NCBI GenBank assembly: GCA_910586705.1
Contig: CAJUJK010000017.1
Coordinates: 1-64,000, forward strand
Length of the DNA stretch: 64,000 nucleotides
Reading direction: 5' to 3'
Source of the DNA: an uncultured Lachnospiraceae bacterium
GTDB taxonomy: Bacteria; Bacillota; Clostridia; Lachnospirales; Lachnospiraceae
The position numbers and the translations under genes are program-made. Each line of letters opens with the position of its first letter. Position 1 is the first letter of the stretch. Shown in pieces: positions 1 to 8,648 of the stretch. Below the pieces are notes generated by a model. It was given only the letters and a program-made list of their open reading frames with translations, searched no databases and was not told the DNA's origin.

Positions 1-4
1 TAAA

Positions 5-54
5 AAAGAACCTCTGTTATGCTGTTACGTAACAGAGGTTCTTTGACAGTCTGA
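5..54. repeat. Dispersed hairpin repeat, copy 1
   Basis: A perfect 15-bp inverted repeat (5-19 with 30-44) with a 10-nt loop, followed by GACAGTCTGA. A close copy lies at 9491-9540, with the same stem length, loop length and 3' tail. Read on the minus strand it ends in a T-run and could terminate the MerR gene; on the plus strand it ends in TTCTTT, so it may work both ways. That the two copies form one repeat family is inferred from comparing them. Confidence 0.7.
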
Positions 55-88
55 GCATTGAAAACACTAAGTTTTCAATGCTTTCTTT
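55..88 (+). terminator. Hairpin with T-rich tail, possible terminator
   Basis: A perfect 11-bp stem (55-65 with 71-81) with a 5-nt loop is followed by TTTCTTT on the plus strand. It lies between the first repeat hairpin and the 3' end of the MerR gene. It may terminate a plus-strand gene left of the window. Confidence 0.5.
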
Positions 89-110
89 GTCAGGAAATTT
101 ATGCGATTGT

Positions 111-950
111 CTATCTGTTTTTCGGAAGCATCAGGACGAGCCAGATCAGATACGGGAAGATATAGAGTGCCGCCACAGACGCCCAGACAATGCTCTGTCT
201 GTCGATTGCCATAAAGAGAAAGACAATGAGAACCAGCATATAAGGCCCGCTGACTAGCCGGTAAAAGATTTTTCTTTTCTCGGAGATATCTGCGTCTCCG
301 CTTTCTTCGGGATGGGTCATCGTACACTGTATCGTTGCGCCAAAGCGCCCAAAGATGCGTTGAGCCTTGTATTCCACGCCGTCAAGCAAGAAAACAGGGT
401 ACATCCCCTCTTTGATGATTTCCAGATCTTGATTATTTTCATTGGCGTATAAGAACAGAGCTTCCAAAAATTCTCCGGAATTCATTACCATCGTATCCGG
501 CTGGAAAGAAAAACCCCGTTTATGTTGCGCAGCGGCATATTTTTTATAATCTTTGATAATTGACATAAACATACCCCCATTTTGTTCGATTCGATCCATT
601 TTTTCCAGTGTCTTTTCCACGTCTATTTTCGCAACGTCCGTTAGAAGCAGATCATGACAAATATCAATACAGGATTGCAGCTTTTGTTTACGTGACTGCA
701 ATTCACCGAGATGCTGCTCTAACAATGTGTGAAGCGGTATCTCAGCCGACAGGACGCTGTGGATGTCTTCCAATGAGAAATCCAGTTTCCGTAAAAGCTT
801 GATCGTCTTGAGCGTAGCTACGTCCTCTTCCGAATATTCCCGATAATTGTTTTCAGGATTTCTGTTCGGGTGAAGTAACGCCTTCTTCTCATAGAAACGG
901 ATATTCTGTTTGGTGATTCCGGTCAGACGTTCCAATTCATTGATGTTCAA
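111..950 (-). CDS. MerR family transcriptional regulator with C-terminal membrane segments
   Basis: A 279-residue protein whose first 70 residues are a MerR winged helix-turn-helix (NINELERLTGITKQNIRFYE, then YREYSEEDV and LLRKLDFSLEDI). A linker helix at about residues 75-115 would form the dimerisation coiled coil. The last 50 or so residues hold two hydrophobic segments (MLVLIVFLFMAI and ALYIFPYLIWLVLML), so the regulator is probably membrane-tethered. The start appears to be TTG at 950, about 10 nt after GGAGG; no in-frame ATG fits as well. The promoter has the long spacer that MerR proteins act on (986-1016), which suggests autoregulation. The effector is unknown. Confidence 0.85.
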   Translation of the reverse strand: MNINELERLTGITKQNIRFYEKKALLHPNRNPENNYREYSEEDVATLKTIKLLRKLDFSLEDIHSVLSAEIPLHTLLEQHLGELQSRKQKLQSCIDICHDLLLTDVAKIDVEKTLEKMDRIEQNGGMFMSIIKDYKKYAAAQHKRGFSFQPDTMVMNSGEFLEALFLYANENNQDLEIIKEGMYPVFLLDGVEYKAQRIFGRFGATIQCTMTHPEESGDADISEKRKIFYRLVSGPYMLVLIVFLFMAIDRQSIVWASVAALYIFPYLIWLVLMLPKNR

Positions 951-985
951 TAAAAATGTGCCTCCTTTCCCTGTTCGTTACGTTA

Positions 986-1016
986 AGTGTAAGGGGTATA
1001 GTTAGTATAAGGTCAA
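986..1016 (-). promoter_or_regulatory. MerR-type promoter with 19-bp spacer
   Basis: On the minus strand, TTGACC (1011-1016) and TACACT (986-991) are separated by exactly 19 bp. MerR-family activators typically act at such over-long spacers by untwisting the DNA. It lies just upstream of the MerR gene, so autoregulation is the simplest reading. Confidence 0.6.
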
Positions 1017-1052
1017 GGGTTTCCATTTATTTTTCATAATTTTTTGCATATT

Positions 1053-2564
1053 TCAGAAATCAAAGTCATCAAAATCGGAGCGCATACGCGACCGTCTTCT
1101 TTGCTTGCGCTTGATGCGGTTGTTTCTGCGCTTGGCTGTTCTTCCGTTCGTAATTAATGCCTGAATCATAAAAATGGTAATGACGATGGCGGCAACAACC
1201 AGAATAATAACCAATACTTTTTTGATATTGATAAAGATGGTATCCTTTGTTTCAACTTCTGTTTCCGATTTGGTTTCTATCTTTTCCACGCTGACGTCAG
1301 TAGAAGTCATTTTCGTGTCAAACTCATAAGAAGAAGCGTTATCGGTAACGAGATTCAGATATGCGTTTCCCACATACATGCCGTTATAAGAGTATTCAAT
1401 TCCACCCACACGGTTTTCATCCGACTGGCTGTAATCAATCTCTGAATCCAGATCCTGAAAGGAAACGGTATTCGGAATAATGACATAACTTTCGGTATCT
1501 ATGGAGAGAATGGGTTTTGAACTGCCGAAAACGTCATTTCCGATCTGCAAAAAACCTGTGGATTCAATATTGTATTTCTCTTCATTTTCTGAAATATTCA
1601 ACACTTGAAAATTGTGGAAACCATAATCAAATAATTCCACGGTATCCGTAAACTGATCCGGCGTTTCCTCCTTAAAAACAACACAGACAAGACGCATGCC
1701 GTTCTGTTCCGCGCAGGTTACAAGGGTCTGTCTGGAATCGTCGGTATACCCGGTCTTACCACCCAAAATACCTTCGTAAGGTATTTCACCGTTAACAAGT
1801 TTATGCTTGTTATTTTTAAAGAAATCGTCCGGCTGTGTGGCGGTTGCCTCAAAATGGTAGCGTCCGGTATTGCTTATTTTACATAGCATCTCATTGCGAA
1901 AAAACAGACTGGAAATCAACGCAAGGTCATAGGCGCTTGTATAATGCTGGGGATCATGCAAACCGTTCGGATTGACAAAATGAGTGTCGGTACAGCCTAT
2001 TTCCTCTGCCCGCTCGTTCATCAATGCCACAAAATCTTCAATGGAACCAGAAACATATTCACCGGCGGCATTTGCCGCTTCATTGGCGGATGCAACCATA
2101 ATCCCATAAAGACATTCTTCCAGCGTGATGGATTCTCCTTCATCCATACCCATATTGGATCCGTCTGCGGGAACACTGAAAACTGCTTCATGGCTAAATT
2201 CTACCATATCATCCAGATTTCCTCTTTCTGCAGCAAGAAGAGCAGTCATAATTTTCGTGGTGCTGGCGGGATAAAGACGTTCATGGATATTCTTAGAATA
2301 AAGAATAACGCCCGTGTTGGCGTCCATCAGAATAGCAGCCTGTGCGCCTATCTGCGGACCGGCAGGCCAGTTATCAATTTCATTTGACTGGATGGGAAGG
2401 GCTTTGCGCGCTTCTGCCTCTTCCTGCAATTCTTCCAGACTTGCCGCTTCTGCGGTCAGAATCAGTCCATCGGAAAGAAAACTGCCAAAAGCCAGAAGAA
2501 AAGAAAGAAGCAGACCTGCGAGCCGTCCGCGTTGCAAAAATCTTTTTTTATTCAATAAAAACAT
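1053..2564 (-). CDS. D-alanyl-D-alanine carboxypeptidase (peptidase S11, penicillin-binding protein)
   Basis: A 503-residue serine D,D-carboxypeptidase of the DacA/DacF class, which trims the terminal D-Ala from peptidoglycan stem peptides outside the membrane. The three active-site motifs are present: STTK (Ser101, Lys104), SAN (159-161) and KTG (270-272). There is an N-terminal signal segment (about residues 14-40). Near the C-terminus lies a transmembrane helix (IIVLVV-type, about residues 450-472), followed by a very basic Arg/Lys tail ending in DFDDFDF. A C-terminal helix with a cytoplasmic tail differs from the amphipathic anchor of classical PBP5. It is a single gene, with ATG preceded by AAAGG. 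Confidence 0.93.
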   Translation of the reverse strand: MFLLNKKRFLQRGRLAGLLLSFLLAFGSFLSDGLILTAEAASLEELQEEAEARKALPIQSNEIDNWPAGPQIGAQAAILMDANTGVILYSKNIHERLYPASTTKIMTALLAAERGNLDDMVEFSHEAVFSVPADGSNMGMDEGESITLEECLYGIMVASANEAANAAGEYVSGSIEDFVALMNERAEEIGCTDTHFVNPNGLHDPQHYTSAYDLALISSLFFRNEMLCKISNTGRYHFEATATQPDDFFKNNKHKLVNGEIPYEGILGGKTGYTDDSRQTLVTCAEQNGMRLVCVVFKEETPDQFTDTVELFDYGFHNFQVLNISENEEKYNIESTGFLQIGNDVFGSSKPILSIDTESYVIIPNTVSFQDLDSEIDYSQSDENRVGGIEYSYNGMYVGNAYLNLVTDNASSYEFDTKMTSTDVSVEKIETKSETEVETKDTIFINIKKVLVIILVVAAIVITIFMIQALITNGRTAKRRNNRIKRKQRRRSRMRSDFDDFDF

Positions 2565-2765
2565 AGGGTAAAACCTTTCTATAATAACAAATATATGATA
2601 TTTTCAATATAATAATGAATCTGTTCTTACATATCATACACTATTTGAAAGAAAAACTGTAGTGTATTCACAAAAAATACAAAATGAGTTAAAATATATC
2701 CAGTGCGAATTTGCAAGTATATAAAAACGCAGAAGAAAATATATGACGGAAAACAGGATAAGAAT

Positions 2766-3404
2766 ATGAGATTACGAAATGTGACAGGATCGAGGGAAGT
2801 AATAGCTGCATGTGATTATGTGATACATAATCCGCAGGAATGCCGGGGAAAATGGCATGAGGTTTTTGGAAATGATGCTCCTATCCGTATAGAGATCGGT
2901 ATGGGAAAAGGACGTTTTATCATGGATTTGGCAAGACAGAACCCGGACGTCAATTATGTGGGGATTGAAAAGTATTCCAGTGTGTTGATCCGGGGAATAC
3001 AGAAACTGGAGGCTGATCCGCTGCCGAATCTCTATTTTATCCGTATGGAGGCGGAGGAGATTACGTCCGTTTTCGGAACAGGAGAGGTAGATCGCGTTTA
3101 TCTGAATTTTTCCGATCCGTGGCCGAAGGACAGACACGCAAAGCGTAGACTTCCTTCCCGTGAATTTTTACACCGTTATGATGAGATACTAATACCAGAC
3201 GGCGTGATTGAGTTTAAGACGGACAACCATGATCTGTTTCAGTTTGCGCTGGAAGAACTGGAACCGGCGGGATGGAAAATTGTACAGATGACGGAGGATC
3301 TTCACCATAATGCGCAGATGATGGAAGGGAACGTTATGACCGAGTATGAGGAGCGGTTTTCCTCAAAGGGGAATCTCATTTATAAATATGTGATTATGAG
3401 ATAA
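2766..3404 (+). CDS. trmB: tRNA (guanine-N7-)-methyltransferase
   Basis: A class I SAM-dependent methyltransferase that makes m7G46 in tRNA. Diagnostic segments are EIGMGKGRFIMDLA (SAM-binding motif I), VGIEKYSSVL (motif II acidic residue) and LNFSDPWPKDRHAKRR, the TrmB signature. I chose the ATG at 2766, giving 212 residues, as usual for the family. An upstream GTG at 2703 would add 21 lysine-rich residues unlike the family, and an AGGA ribosome site precedes 2766. The gene stands alone between the divergent carboxypeptidase gene and thioredoxin. Confidence 0.93.
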   Translation: MRLRNVTGSREVIAACDYVIHNPQECRGKWHEVFGNDAPIRIEIGMGKGRFIMDLARQNPDVNYVGIEKYSSVLIRGIQKLEADPLPNLYFIRMEAEEITSVFGTGEVDRVYLNFSDPWPKDRHAKRRLPSREFLHRYDEILIPDGVIEFKTDNHDLFQFALEELEPAGWKIVQMTEDLHHNAQMMEGNVMTEYEERFSSKGNLIYKYVIMR

Positions 3405-3508
3405 AAATGTGGACAGGCATATATAGTAAAAAATACTACGATGTGTGCGTTGAAAGTGGTTACTTATAAAAATCAGAATAGAAAAGGAAACGACAAGGAG
3501 GAAAACAC

Positions 3509-3826
3509 ATGGAGTACAAATTCACAAGCGAAAATTTTGAGAGCGAGGTATTGGATTCGGAAGTTCCCGTATTGGTGGATTTCTATGCGGACTGGTGTGG
3601 TCCCTGCAAAATGATGGCGCCGGTTATTGCGCAGCTGGCAGAAAAGTATGACGGAAAAGTAAAAGTCGGAAAGTGCAATATAGACGACGAGGACGGGCTT
3701 GCCAGAATGTACCGGGTGATGAACATTCCCAATATGAAAATTTTTGTAAAAGGAGAACCTGTCGGGAATATTGTGGGAGCGGTACCGCCGGAGGAACTGG
3801 AGGCGGAACTGGCAAAAGTGCTGTAA
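3509..3826 (+). CDS. trxA: Thioredoxin
   Basis: A 105-residue cytoplasmic thioredoxin, normal length, with active site WCGPC (Cys30 and Cys33) after VLVDFYAD and a conserved cis-proline turn at NIPNMKIF. It reduces protein disulfides using thioredoxin reductase, which is not in this window. The ribosome site AAGGAGG precedes the ATG. The gene ends at a strong intrinsic terminator (3834-3876) and is probably monocistronic. Confidence 0.94.
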   Translation: MEYKFTSENFESEVLDSEVPVLVDFYADWCGPCKMMAPVIAQLAEKYDGKVKVGKCNIDDEDGLARMYRVMNIPNMKIFVKGEPVGNIVGAVPPEELEAELAKVL

Positions 3827-3833
3827 AAGAAAT

Positions 3834-3876
3834 GTGCTGCAAAACTTTTCATGTGTTTTGCAGCACGTATTTTTTG
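3834..3876 (+). terminator. Intrinsic terminator of trxA
   Basis: A perfect 12-bp stem (GTGCTGCAAAAC with GTTTTGCAGCAC), a 9-nt loop and a T-run begin 8 nt after the trxA stop codon. Confidence 0.85.
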
Positions 3877-3968
3877 AAGCGGACTGCCGGGTCCGCGTCT
3901 ATCATATGATAAAAAGCGCAATGATAGTAATCAGACGGTTAGGATGGAATGTGCCAAAAGCACCCATA

Positions 3969-5165
3969 TTACGCTCCCTTTCTATTAAGAGACGAATTGT
4001 CTTCTCTGTTATATAAGAATTTCAGAATAATGGGCGTTGCGATGGAGGAGAACAGAATCAGCAAAATTACCGCCATAAAATAATCGGAAGTCAGTAAATC
4101 TGCCGCCAGTCCCTTCTGTGCCACAATCAGCGCCACCTCTCCGCGGGTCATCATGCCGACGCCGATTTTTACGGAGTCGGAAAAGGTGTAGCGGCAGAGT
4201 TTGGCGGCAAGTCCGCAGCCGATAATCTTGGAAAGCAAAGCAACAATCACGAAACAGATACAGAAGATAAACAGCGTGGAGTCCATCGCGTCAAAGTTTG
4301 TTTTCAGACCGATACTTGCGAAAAACAGCGGTCCGAAAAGCATGTAGGAGCTCACGTCCACTTTTCTCTCTATGTAGGTATTGTCGCTTAAGTTACAGAG
4401 CACGATGCCGGCTATGTACGCTCCCGTGATATCCGCAATGCCGAAATATTTTTCCGCCACATAGGAAAGAGCGAAGCAGAATGCCATGGCGACAATGGGA
4501 ATACGCCTCGTGTGCGGATATCGTTTGTCCAGAGCCAGAAAGACTTTAAATACGATAAAGCCGCCTACGACTGCGACAAGAAAGAAAATAATGGTCTTTA
4601 AAACGACCATGCCGGGATGGGAGTCCGGGGACTTAAACCCGATCACAAACGTGAGTACGATAATGCCGATCACGTCGTCTATGATGGCGGCGCTGACAAT
4701 GGCTGTGCCCACTTTGCTCTTTATTTTCCCTAATTCCTGCAATGCGGCTACGGTAATGCTGACGCTGGTGGCAGTCATAATCGTGCCGATAAAGACAGCC
4801 TTGAAAAATTCCTCACTTCCCCAGGGCGCCACACCATAAAAGCCCATATATAAAAGCGCGCCCAACACCAACGGCACAAACACGCCCGCGCAGGCGATCA
4901 GAAGGGCGATAGGTCCTGTTTTGATCAGTTCCTTTAAATCCGTTTCCAGTCCTACCTCAAACATCAGAAGAACAACGCCGATTTCCGCCATCTGTGTGAT
5001 AAAGTCAGAAGGGGCAACCCAGCCCAGTACGCAGGGACCGATCAGCAGTCCTGCCACGATCTGCCCGACAACCTGAGGCGCCTTACACTTCCTCGCCATA
5101 ACGGCAAAAAATTTTGCGGCAAAAATAATAATTGCCAAGTCCCGTAACACTTCATAAGCTTCCAT
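3969..5165 (-). CDS. Cation:proton antiporter (CPA2 / Kef-NapA type)
   Basis: A polytopic inner-membrane protein of 398 residues with about 12 hydrophobic segments. It carries CPA2 signatures: a glycine-rich first half with FEVGLETDLKEL, the ion-binding core segment SAAIIDDVIGIIVL with an acidic pair, and MTRGEVALIVAQKGL near the C-terminus. It should exchange Na+ or K+ for protons. It ends after the transport domain with no RCK/TrkA-N domain, so it is not a full KefB/KefC. Start at 5165 because GAGGAGG lies 5 nt before that ATG; the upstream in-frame start lacks a site. Ion specificity is not determinable here. Confidence 0.9.
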   Translation of the reverse strand: MEAYEVLRDLAIIIFAAKFFAVMARKCKAPQVVGQIVAGLLIGPCVLGWVAPSDFITQMAEIGVVLLMFEVGLETDLKELIKTGPIALLIACAGVFVPLVLGALLYMGFYGVAPWGSEEFFKAVFIGTIMTATSVSITVAALQELGKIKSKVGTAIVSAAIIDDVIGIIVLTFVIGFKSPDSHPGMVVLKTIIFFLVAVVGGFIVFKVFLALDKRYPHTRRIPIVAMAFCFALSYVAEKYFGIADITGAYIAGIVLCNLSDNTYIERKVDVSSYMLFGPLFFASIGLKTNFDAMDSTLFIFCICFVIVALLSKIIGCGLAAKLCRYTFSDSVKIGVGMMTRGEVALIVAQKGLAADLLTSDYFMAVILLILFSSIATPIILKFLYNREDNSSLNRKGA

Positions 5166-5252
5166 AACAAACCTCCTCACAGAAATTCGCTACATAAGAA
5201 TACACCTTTTATGAGGAAAAAACAAGAGAAAAGGGGACCCCTTCTATAGATT

Positions 5253-5822
5253 TTAACGAAAAAGGACGGATCTGCCCGACGAAAAGGAAATTCCCGCGCC
5301 TGTGTTCGGGTGCAGGGCGCACCGGGCTGCGTCTGCTATAAATACCAGCAAAAGGAAAAGGGTGACGGCTCTGCGCCATTTCGGAGGGATTCGTTCATAC
5401 TGTTTTTCATAAAAAGGGAGAAAGAGGCAGACCAGAGCCGTTCCGCCAAGACCGAAAACGACCGCGCCCAGAAGGCAGATTCTGCCGTTGAGATTTAAGA
5501 AATGCCCACTGTAATCCCACCAGCGGATGCCCCACTTGCGCTCAAGGAAAAAACTGGTCAGATATTCCAGAATCGTACAGATTAACATGGAAAGCGCAAA
5601 TACAGACAGTGGTTTCCGGCTCAGCCGGTGAAGCAGCATACAGAGCAGAATCCCGCCTGCCCCGTAGATCGGAAGATAGGGTCCTTCGTATACGCCTCTG
5701 TTGATAAAGGCATGTTCCGTGAAAAAGAACAGCAACACTTCCCAGAGCCAGCCAGCGAAGGCGGTGATGAAAAAGAGGAGGACATAAAAGGTAAATCTGT
5801 CGGTGGTTGATTTTCTTTTCAT
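5253..5822 (-). CDS. Putative CmpB-type membrane protein (ABC_trans_CmpB family)
   Basis: A 189-residue integral membrane protein with about five hydrophobic segments. It begins with a basic stretch and a segment containing FAGWLWEVLLFFF, followed by NRGVYEGPYLPIYGAGG. This WEV/NRG-GPYLPIYG pattern is typical of the family annotated as putative ABC transporter type IV / CmpB. Its biochemical role is unsettled and no ABC ATPase lies nearby. I start at 5822; the extended reading frame upstream would run into the terminator of the tRNA gene. Confidence 0.75.
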   Translation of the reverse strand: MKRKSTTDRFTFYVLLFFITAFAGWLWEVLLFFFTEHAFINRGVYEGPYLPIYGAGGILLCMLLHRLSRKPLSVFALSMLICTILEYLTSFFLERKWGIRWWDYSGHFLNLNGRICLLGAVVFGLGGTALVCLFLPFYEKQYERIPPKWRRAVTLFLLLVFIADAARCALHPNTGAGISFSSGRSVLFR

Positions 5823-5883
5823 GTTCTCAGAGTGTCCGATTTTTGGGGGATTATGCAAAAGAATTTTTAATATGCTGTGACAA

Positions 5884-5919
5884 AAAAACACCCGACTTGC
5901 TGAAAGTCAGGTGTTTTTT
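5884..5919 (-). terminator. Terminator of tRNA-Pro
   Basis: On the minus strand, ACACCTGACTT pairs with AAGTCGGGTGT (with G-U pairs) and is followed by a T-run. It lies 6 nt past the tRNA 3' end. Confidence 0.8.
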
Positions 5920-5924
5920 GATAG

Positions 5925-5998
5925 TCGAAGCGACAGGATTTGAACCTGCGACCTCTGCGTCCCGAACGCAGCGCTCTACCAAACTGAGCCACGCTTCG
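5925..5998 (-). tRNA. tRNA-Pro (anticodon CGG)
   Basis: A 74-nt cloverleaf: acceptor CGAAGCG/CGCTTCG with discriminator A, D-arm with GGCTCAGTTTGGTAGAGC, anticodon stem CTGCG/CGCAG around loop TTCGGGA (anticodon CGG), and T-arm with GGTTCAAATCC. CCA is not encoded. It reads CCG proline codons, the same codon that the proS T-box leader in this window seems to display. An intrinsic terminator follows. Confidence 0.96.
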
Positions 5999-6194
5999 CT
6001 TTGTGAACAACTATGATAATACAACATTTATAAGGGTATTGTCAATGATTCTGTGAGAATAATTTTGCCGAGTCCCCCTATTTATAAACATTTATGATAT
6101 GATAGACTGTATATATTTGCTATTTCTTTGCAAACGGCGAAATATGCGCGGTATTTTTTGCAGGAAGAATTTTGATTTCAGGAAGAAGGAAACG

Positions 6195-7052
6195 ATGGAA
6201 AGACACGCGCTTAAAATTCCATGTAATGCCATGCCCTTTATATGCGAGGCAGACTACAGTGTTTCGCTTGGGAAGATGATGCACGCGGATCGGACCGCAC
6301 CGTTTCATGTGGTGATCTATCTGCTCAGAGGCTCCATGGAAATCATAGAGGACGGCGACCGCTATGAACTTTTGCCGCATCGGCTCTTTTTTCTGAAAGG
6401 CGGGGTGCACCATTGGGGAGAAAAGCCTTTTGAAGAAGGGTCCGCCTGGTATTATGCGCATTTTTACAGCAAGGAGCCGGACGTCGGGATGGAGGAGCTT
6501 CCCGGAAATGTGTATTATGATACAAAGGTCTGTCTGAATCCGCAGGACAATGAGAAATATATCGCGATCCCGAAAATGACGGACTGCGAGCGGATGGGAC
6601 AGATACAGAAAAACTTTGAGAAGATGATAGAGGCGCATGTGCACGGGAACATTCCGCAGGCTTCGGTCAGACTGTGGCAGATCTTTCTGGAATGTGCAAA
6701 GAGTGCGCTGGGGGATTCCGTACAAAATGTTTATGTAAGAAAGCTGCGGGAATACATACAGGCGCATTATACAGAAAATTTTGAGGCAACGGAGGTGGAG
6801 TCGGTCTGTGGACTTTCCTATAAATATGCGGGTACGCTTTTTAAGGAGGAGACGGGTCAGACGATCCGGGAGTACCAGCGGACGCTGCGTCTGCGCAGGG
6901 CGAAGCAGCTGTTGAAGGAGACGGATAAACCGATTACGGAAATTGCGCAGCTCACAGGCTTCTCGGATGTGTTTTATTTCAGCAAGGTGTTTCGTGCGGA
7001 GCAGGGATGCTCGCCCAGCGAGTATCGCAGGACGTATATTCCGGGAATTTGA
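6195..7052 (+). CDS. AraC family transcriptional regulator (first of a tandem pair)
   Basis: A 285-residue regulator. The N-terminal half (about 1-150) is a cupin-like sensing domain (APFHVVIYLLRGSMEIIEDG, then HRLFFLKGGVHHWG). The C-terminal 100 residues hold the two AraC helix-turn-helix motifs (ESVCGLSYKYAGTLFKEETG and ITEIAQLTGFSDVFYFSKVF, ending GCSPSEYRR). The ATG at 6195 follows AGGAAGAAGG; the longer frame from 6099 lacks a site. It lies 12 nt before another AraC gene, so the two are probably co-transcribed. A sugar-related ligand is inferred only from the neighbouring glycan genes. Confidence 0.88.
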   Translation: MERHALKIPCNAMPFICEADYSVSLGKMMHADRTAPFHVVIYLLRGSMEIIEDGDRYELLPHRLFFLKGGVHHWGEKPFEEGSAWYYAHFYSKEPDVGMEELPGNVYYDTKVCLNPQDNEKYIAIPKMTDCERMGQIQKNFEKMIEAHVHGNIPQASVRLWQIFLECAKSALGDSVQNVYVRKLREYIQAHYTENFEATEVESVCGLSYKYAGTLFKEETGQTIREYQRTLRLRRAKQLLKETDKPITEIAQLTGFSDVFYFSKVFRAEQGCSPSEYRRTYIPGI

Positions 7053-7064
7053 GAATGGAAGTAT

Positions 7065-7976
7065 ATGAAAACGGTGCAGAAGATTGAATTTCATACCGGC
7101 AGCAAGGAAGAACTGCTTCCCGGTTTCACGGATGAATTTCCTTATATTGCATCCAGAGTTGAACTGGATAAATATACGGGGCGTTATGTGCCGTGGCACT
7201 GGCACAGGGCGGTGGAAATCTTTTATATGGAGAGCGGCAGTCTGGAATATCACACGCCCCACGGAAGGATAGAGTTTCCCGCCGGAAGCGGCGGCATGGT
7301 AAATGCGAATGTGCTCCATATGACGAGAGTGCTGTCACAGACAGAAAAGAATATACAGCTTCTCCATATTTTTGACGCATCCCTGCTTGGCGGAGAGCAG
7401 GGGAGCAGAATAGAAAGGCAATATATTGCCCCTGTTGTGACGGCGCCGCAAATAGAGATTATCCCTGTTTTTCCGGGAAATGCGCCGCAGGATTGTATTT
7501 TGGAACGTATTTTGGAATCATTACACCTTCCAAATGACGAATTTGGGTATGAGATGAAACTGCGGGAGGCATTGTCGGAAATATGGTTAATGCTGTTTGA
7601 GTTGTCCCGTCCCATGCTGGCTCAGGGAGGGGAGGCGAACAGGAATAATGATAAGATTAAGCTGATGATGATTTATATTCACGAACATTACCCGGAAAAG
7701 ATTTCCATTCGGGAACTGGCGGCAGCGGCGTATCTCAGCGAGCGGGAATGCTTCCGGGTATTCCACGATTATCTGCATATGACGCCCGTGGAATATATCA
7801 AGAGTTACCGCCTGCAGAAAGCCAGCCAGATGCTGGAAAAAGGGCAGGAACCGATTACAGAGATCTGTCATGCCTGCGGTCTGGGAAGCAGCAGTTATTT
7901 TGGAAAGGTATTCCGGGAGTACGCGGGCTGTACGCCTCTGGAATATCGGAGAAAATGGCAGGATAGTGATATATAA
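7065..7976 (+). CDS. AraC family transcriptional regulator (second of a tandem pair)
   Basis: A 303-residue AraC/XylS regulator. The N-terminal cupin has a clear metal- or sugar-pocket pattern (YVPWHWHRAVEIFYMESGSL, then GGMVNANVLHM). The C-terminal DNA-binding domain (about 205-300) contains ISIRELAAAAYLSERECFR, then CHACGLGSSSYFGKVFREY and CTPLEYRR. It resembles the regulator at 10030 (both have WHWH and an N-terminal half of similar layout) more than its immediate neighbour. It probably controls nearby carbohydrate genes, but the target is not visible in the sequence. Confidence 0.88.
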   Translation: MKTVQKIEFHTGSKEELLPGFTDEFPYIASRVELDKYTGRYVPWHWHRAVEIFYMESGSLEYHTPHGRIEFPAGSGGMVNANVLHMTRVLSQTEKNIQLLHIFDASLLGGEQGSRIERQYIAPVVTAPQIEIIPVFPGNAPQDCILERILESLHLPNDEFGYEMKLREALSEIWLMLFELSRPMLAQGGEANRNNDKIKLMMIYIHEHYPEKISIRELAAAAYLSERECFRVFHDYLHMTPVEYIKSYRLQKASQMLEKGQEPITEICHACGLGSSSYFGKVFREYAGCTPLEYRRKWQDSDI

Positions 7977-8061
7977 GGGCGGGAATTAAATATTTTTACC
8001 ATTCGGACTGCACTATAATGATACCCGTAAAGACAACGTACATTTACGGAGGAGGTTCGAT

Positions 8062-8646
8062 ATGGCGGAGTATAAAGACAGTGACTTTCTGGAAACCGCG
8101 GACAGCGGCACGTTAAAACTGATTGCCCGGACAAGGGAACTGACACGGGAATATTATTTTTCGGATTACGAGGACACGGAAAAGAGAGAAGCTATTTTGC
8201 GGGAGCTTCTGGGCGGCATAGGGGAGAATGTGGAGATTGACACGCCGTTTCACTGTGACCACGGGAACAATATCTTTCTGGGAAACGATGTGATTATCGG
8301 CATTAACTGCACCTTTGTGGACAATGCGGAAATCCGCATAGGAAACCGGGTACTGATCGCGTCAAACGTGCAGTTTTACACAAGCTCGCACCCGGTTTTG
8401 TCCAAGGAGCGTCTGGTGGATGACTGGAAAGAGAAGGGAGCAACCTTTTTCAGGACATATGCGCGCCCGATAGAAATAAAGGACAACGTCTGGATCGGCG
8501 GCGGCAGTATTCTCCTGCCGGGCGTGACGGTCGGGGAAAACAGCGTGATCGGGGCGGGGAGCGTTGTGAACCGTTCGATTCCGGCAAACTGCGTCGCGGT
8601 GGGAAATCCATGCAGAGTTATCCGTACATTGGAGGAGGAAGCTTAG
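8062..8646 (+). CDS. Maltose/galactoside O-acetyltransferase-like hexapeptide protein
   Basis: A 194-residue cytoplasmic acyltransferase of the LacA/Maa group. The N-terminal helical segment (TRELTREYYFSDYED) precedes a left-handed beta helix built of hexapeptide turns (IEIDTPFHCDHGNNIFLG, then DNVWIGGGSILLPGVTVGEN). The catalytic-type histidine lies in YTSSHPV. It would move acetyl from acetyl-CoA to a sugar hydroxyl. The start follows GGAGGAGG. It is followed after 2 nt by the HAD phosphatase, so the two form an operon. Confidence 0.88.
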   Translation: MAEYKDSDFLETADSGTLKLIARTRELTREYYFSDYEDTEKREAILRELLGGIGENVEIDTPFHCDHGNNIFLGNDVIIGINCTFVDNAEIRIGNRVLIASNVQFYTSSHPVLSKERLVDDWKEKGATFFRTYARPIEIKDNVWIGGGSILLPGVTVGENSVIGAGSVVNRSIPANCVAVGNPCRVIRTLEEEA

Positions 8647-8648
8647 GT

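Noticed and set aside
5807..6016. A 69-codon plus-strand frame ending in EATGFEPATSASRTQRS
   Set aside because: It is the antisense of the tRNA-Pro gene, a well-known spurious peptide.
6120..7319. A 399-codon minus-strand frame opposite two AraC genes
   Set aside because: It spans two recognisable AraC genes and their boundary, without a ribosome site or recognisable domain.
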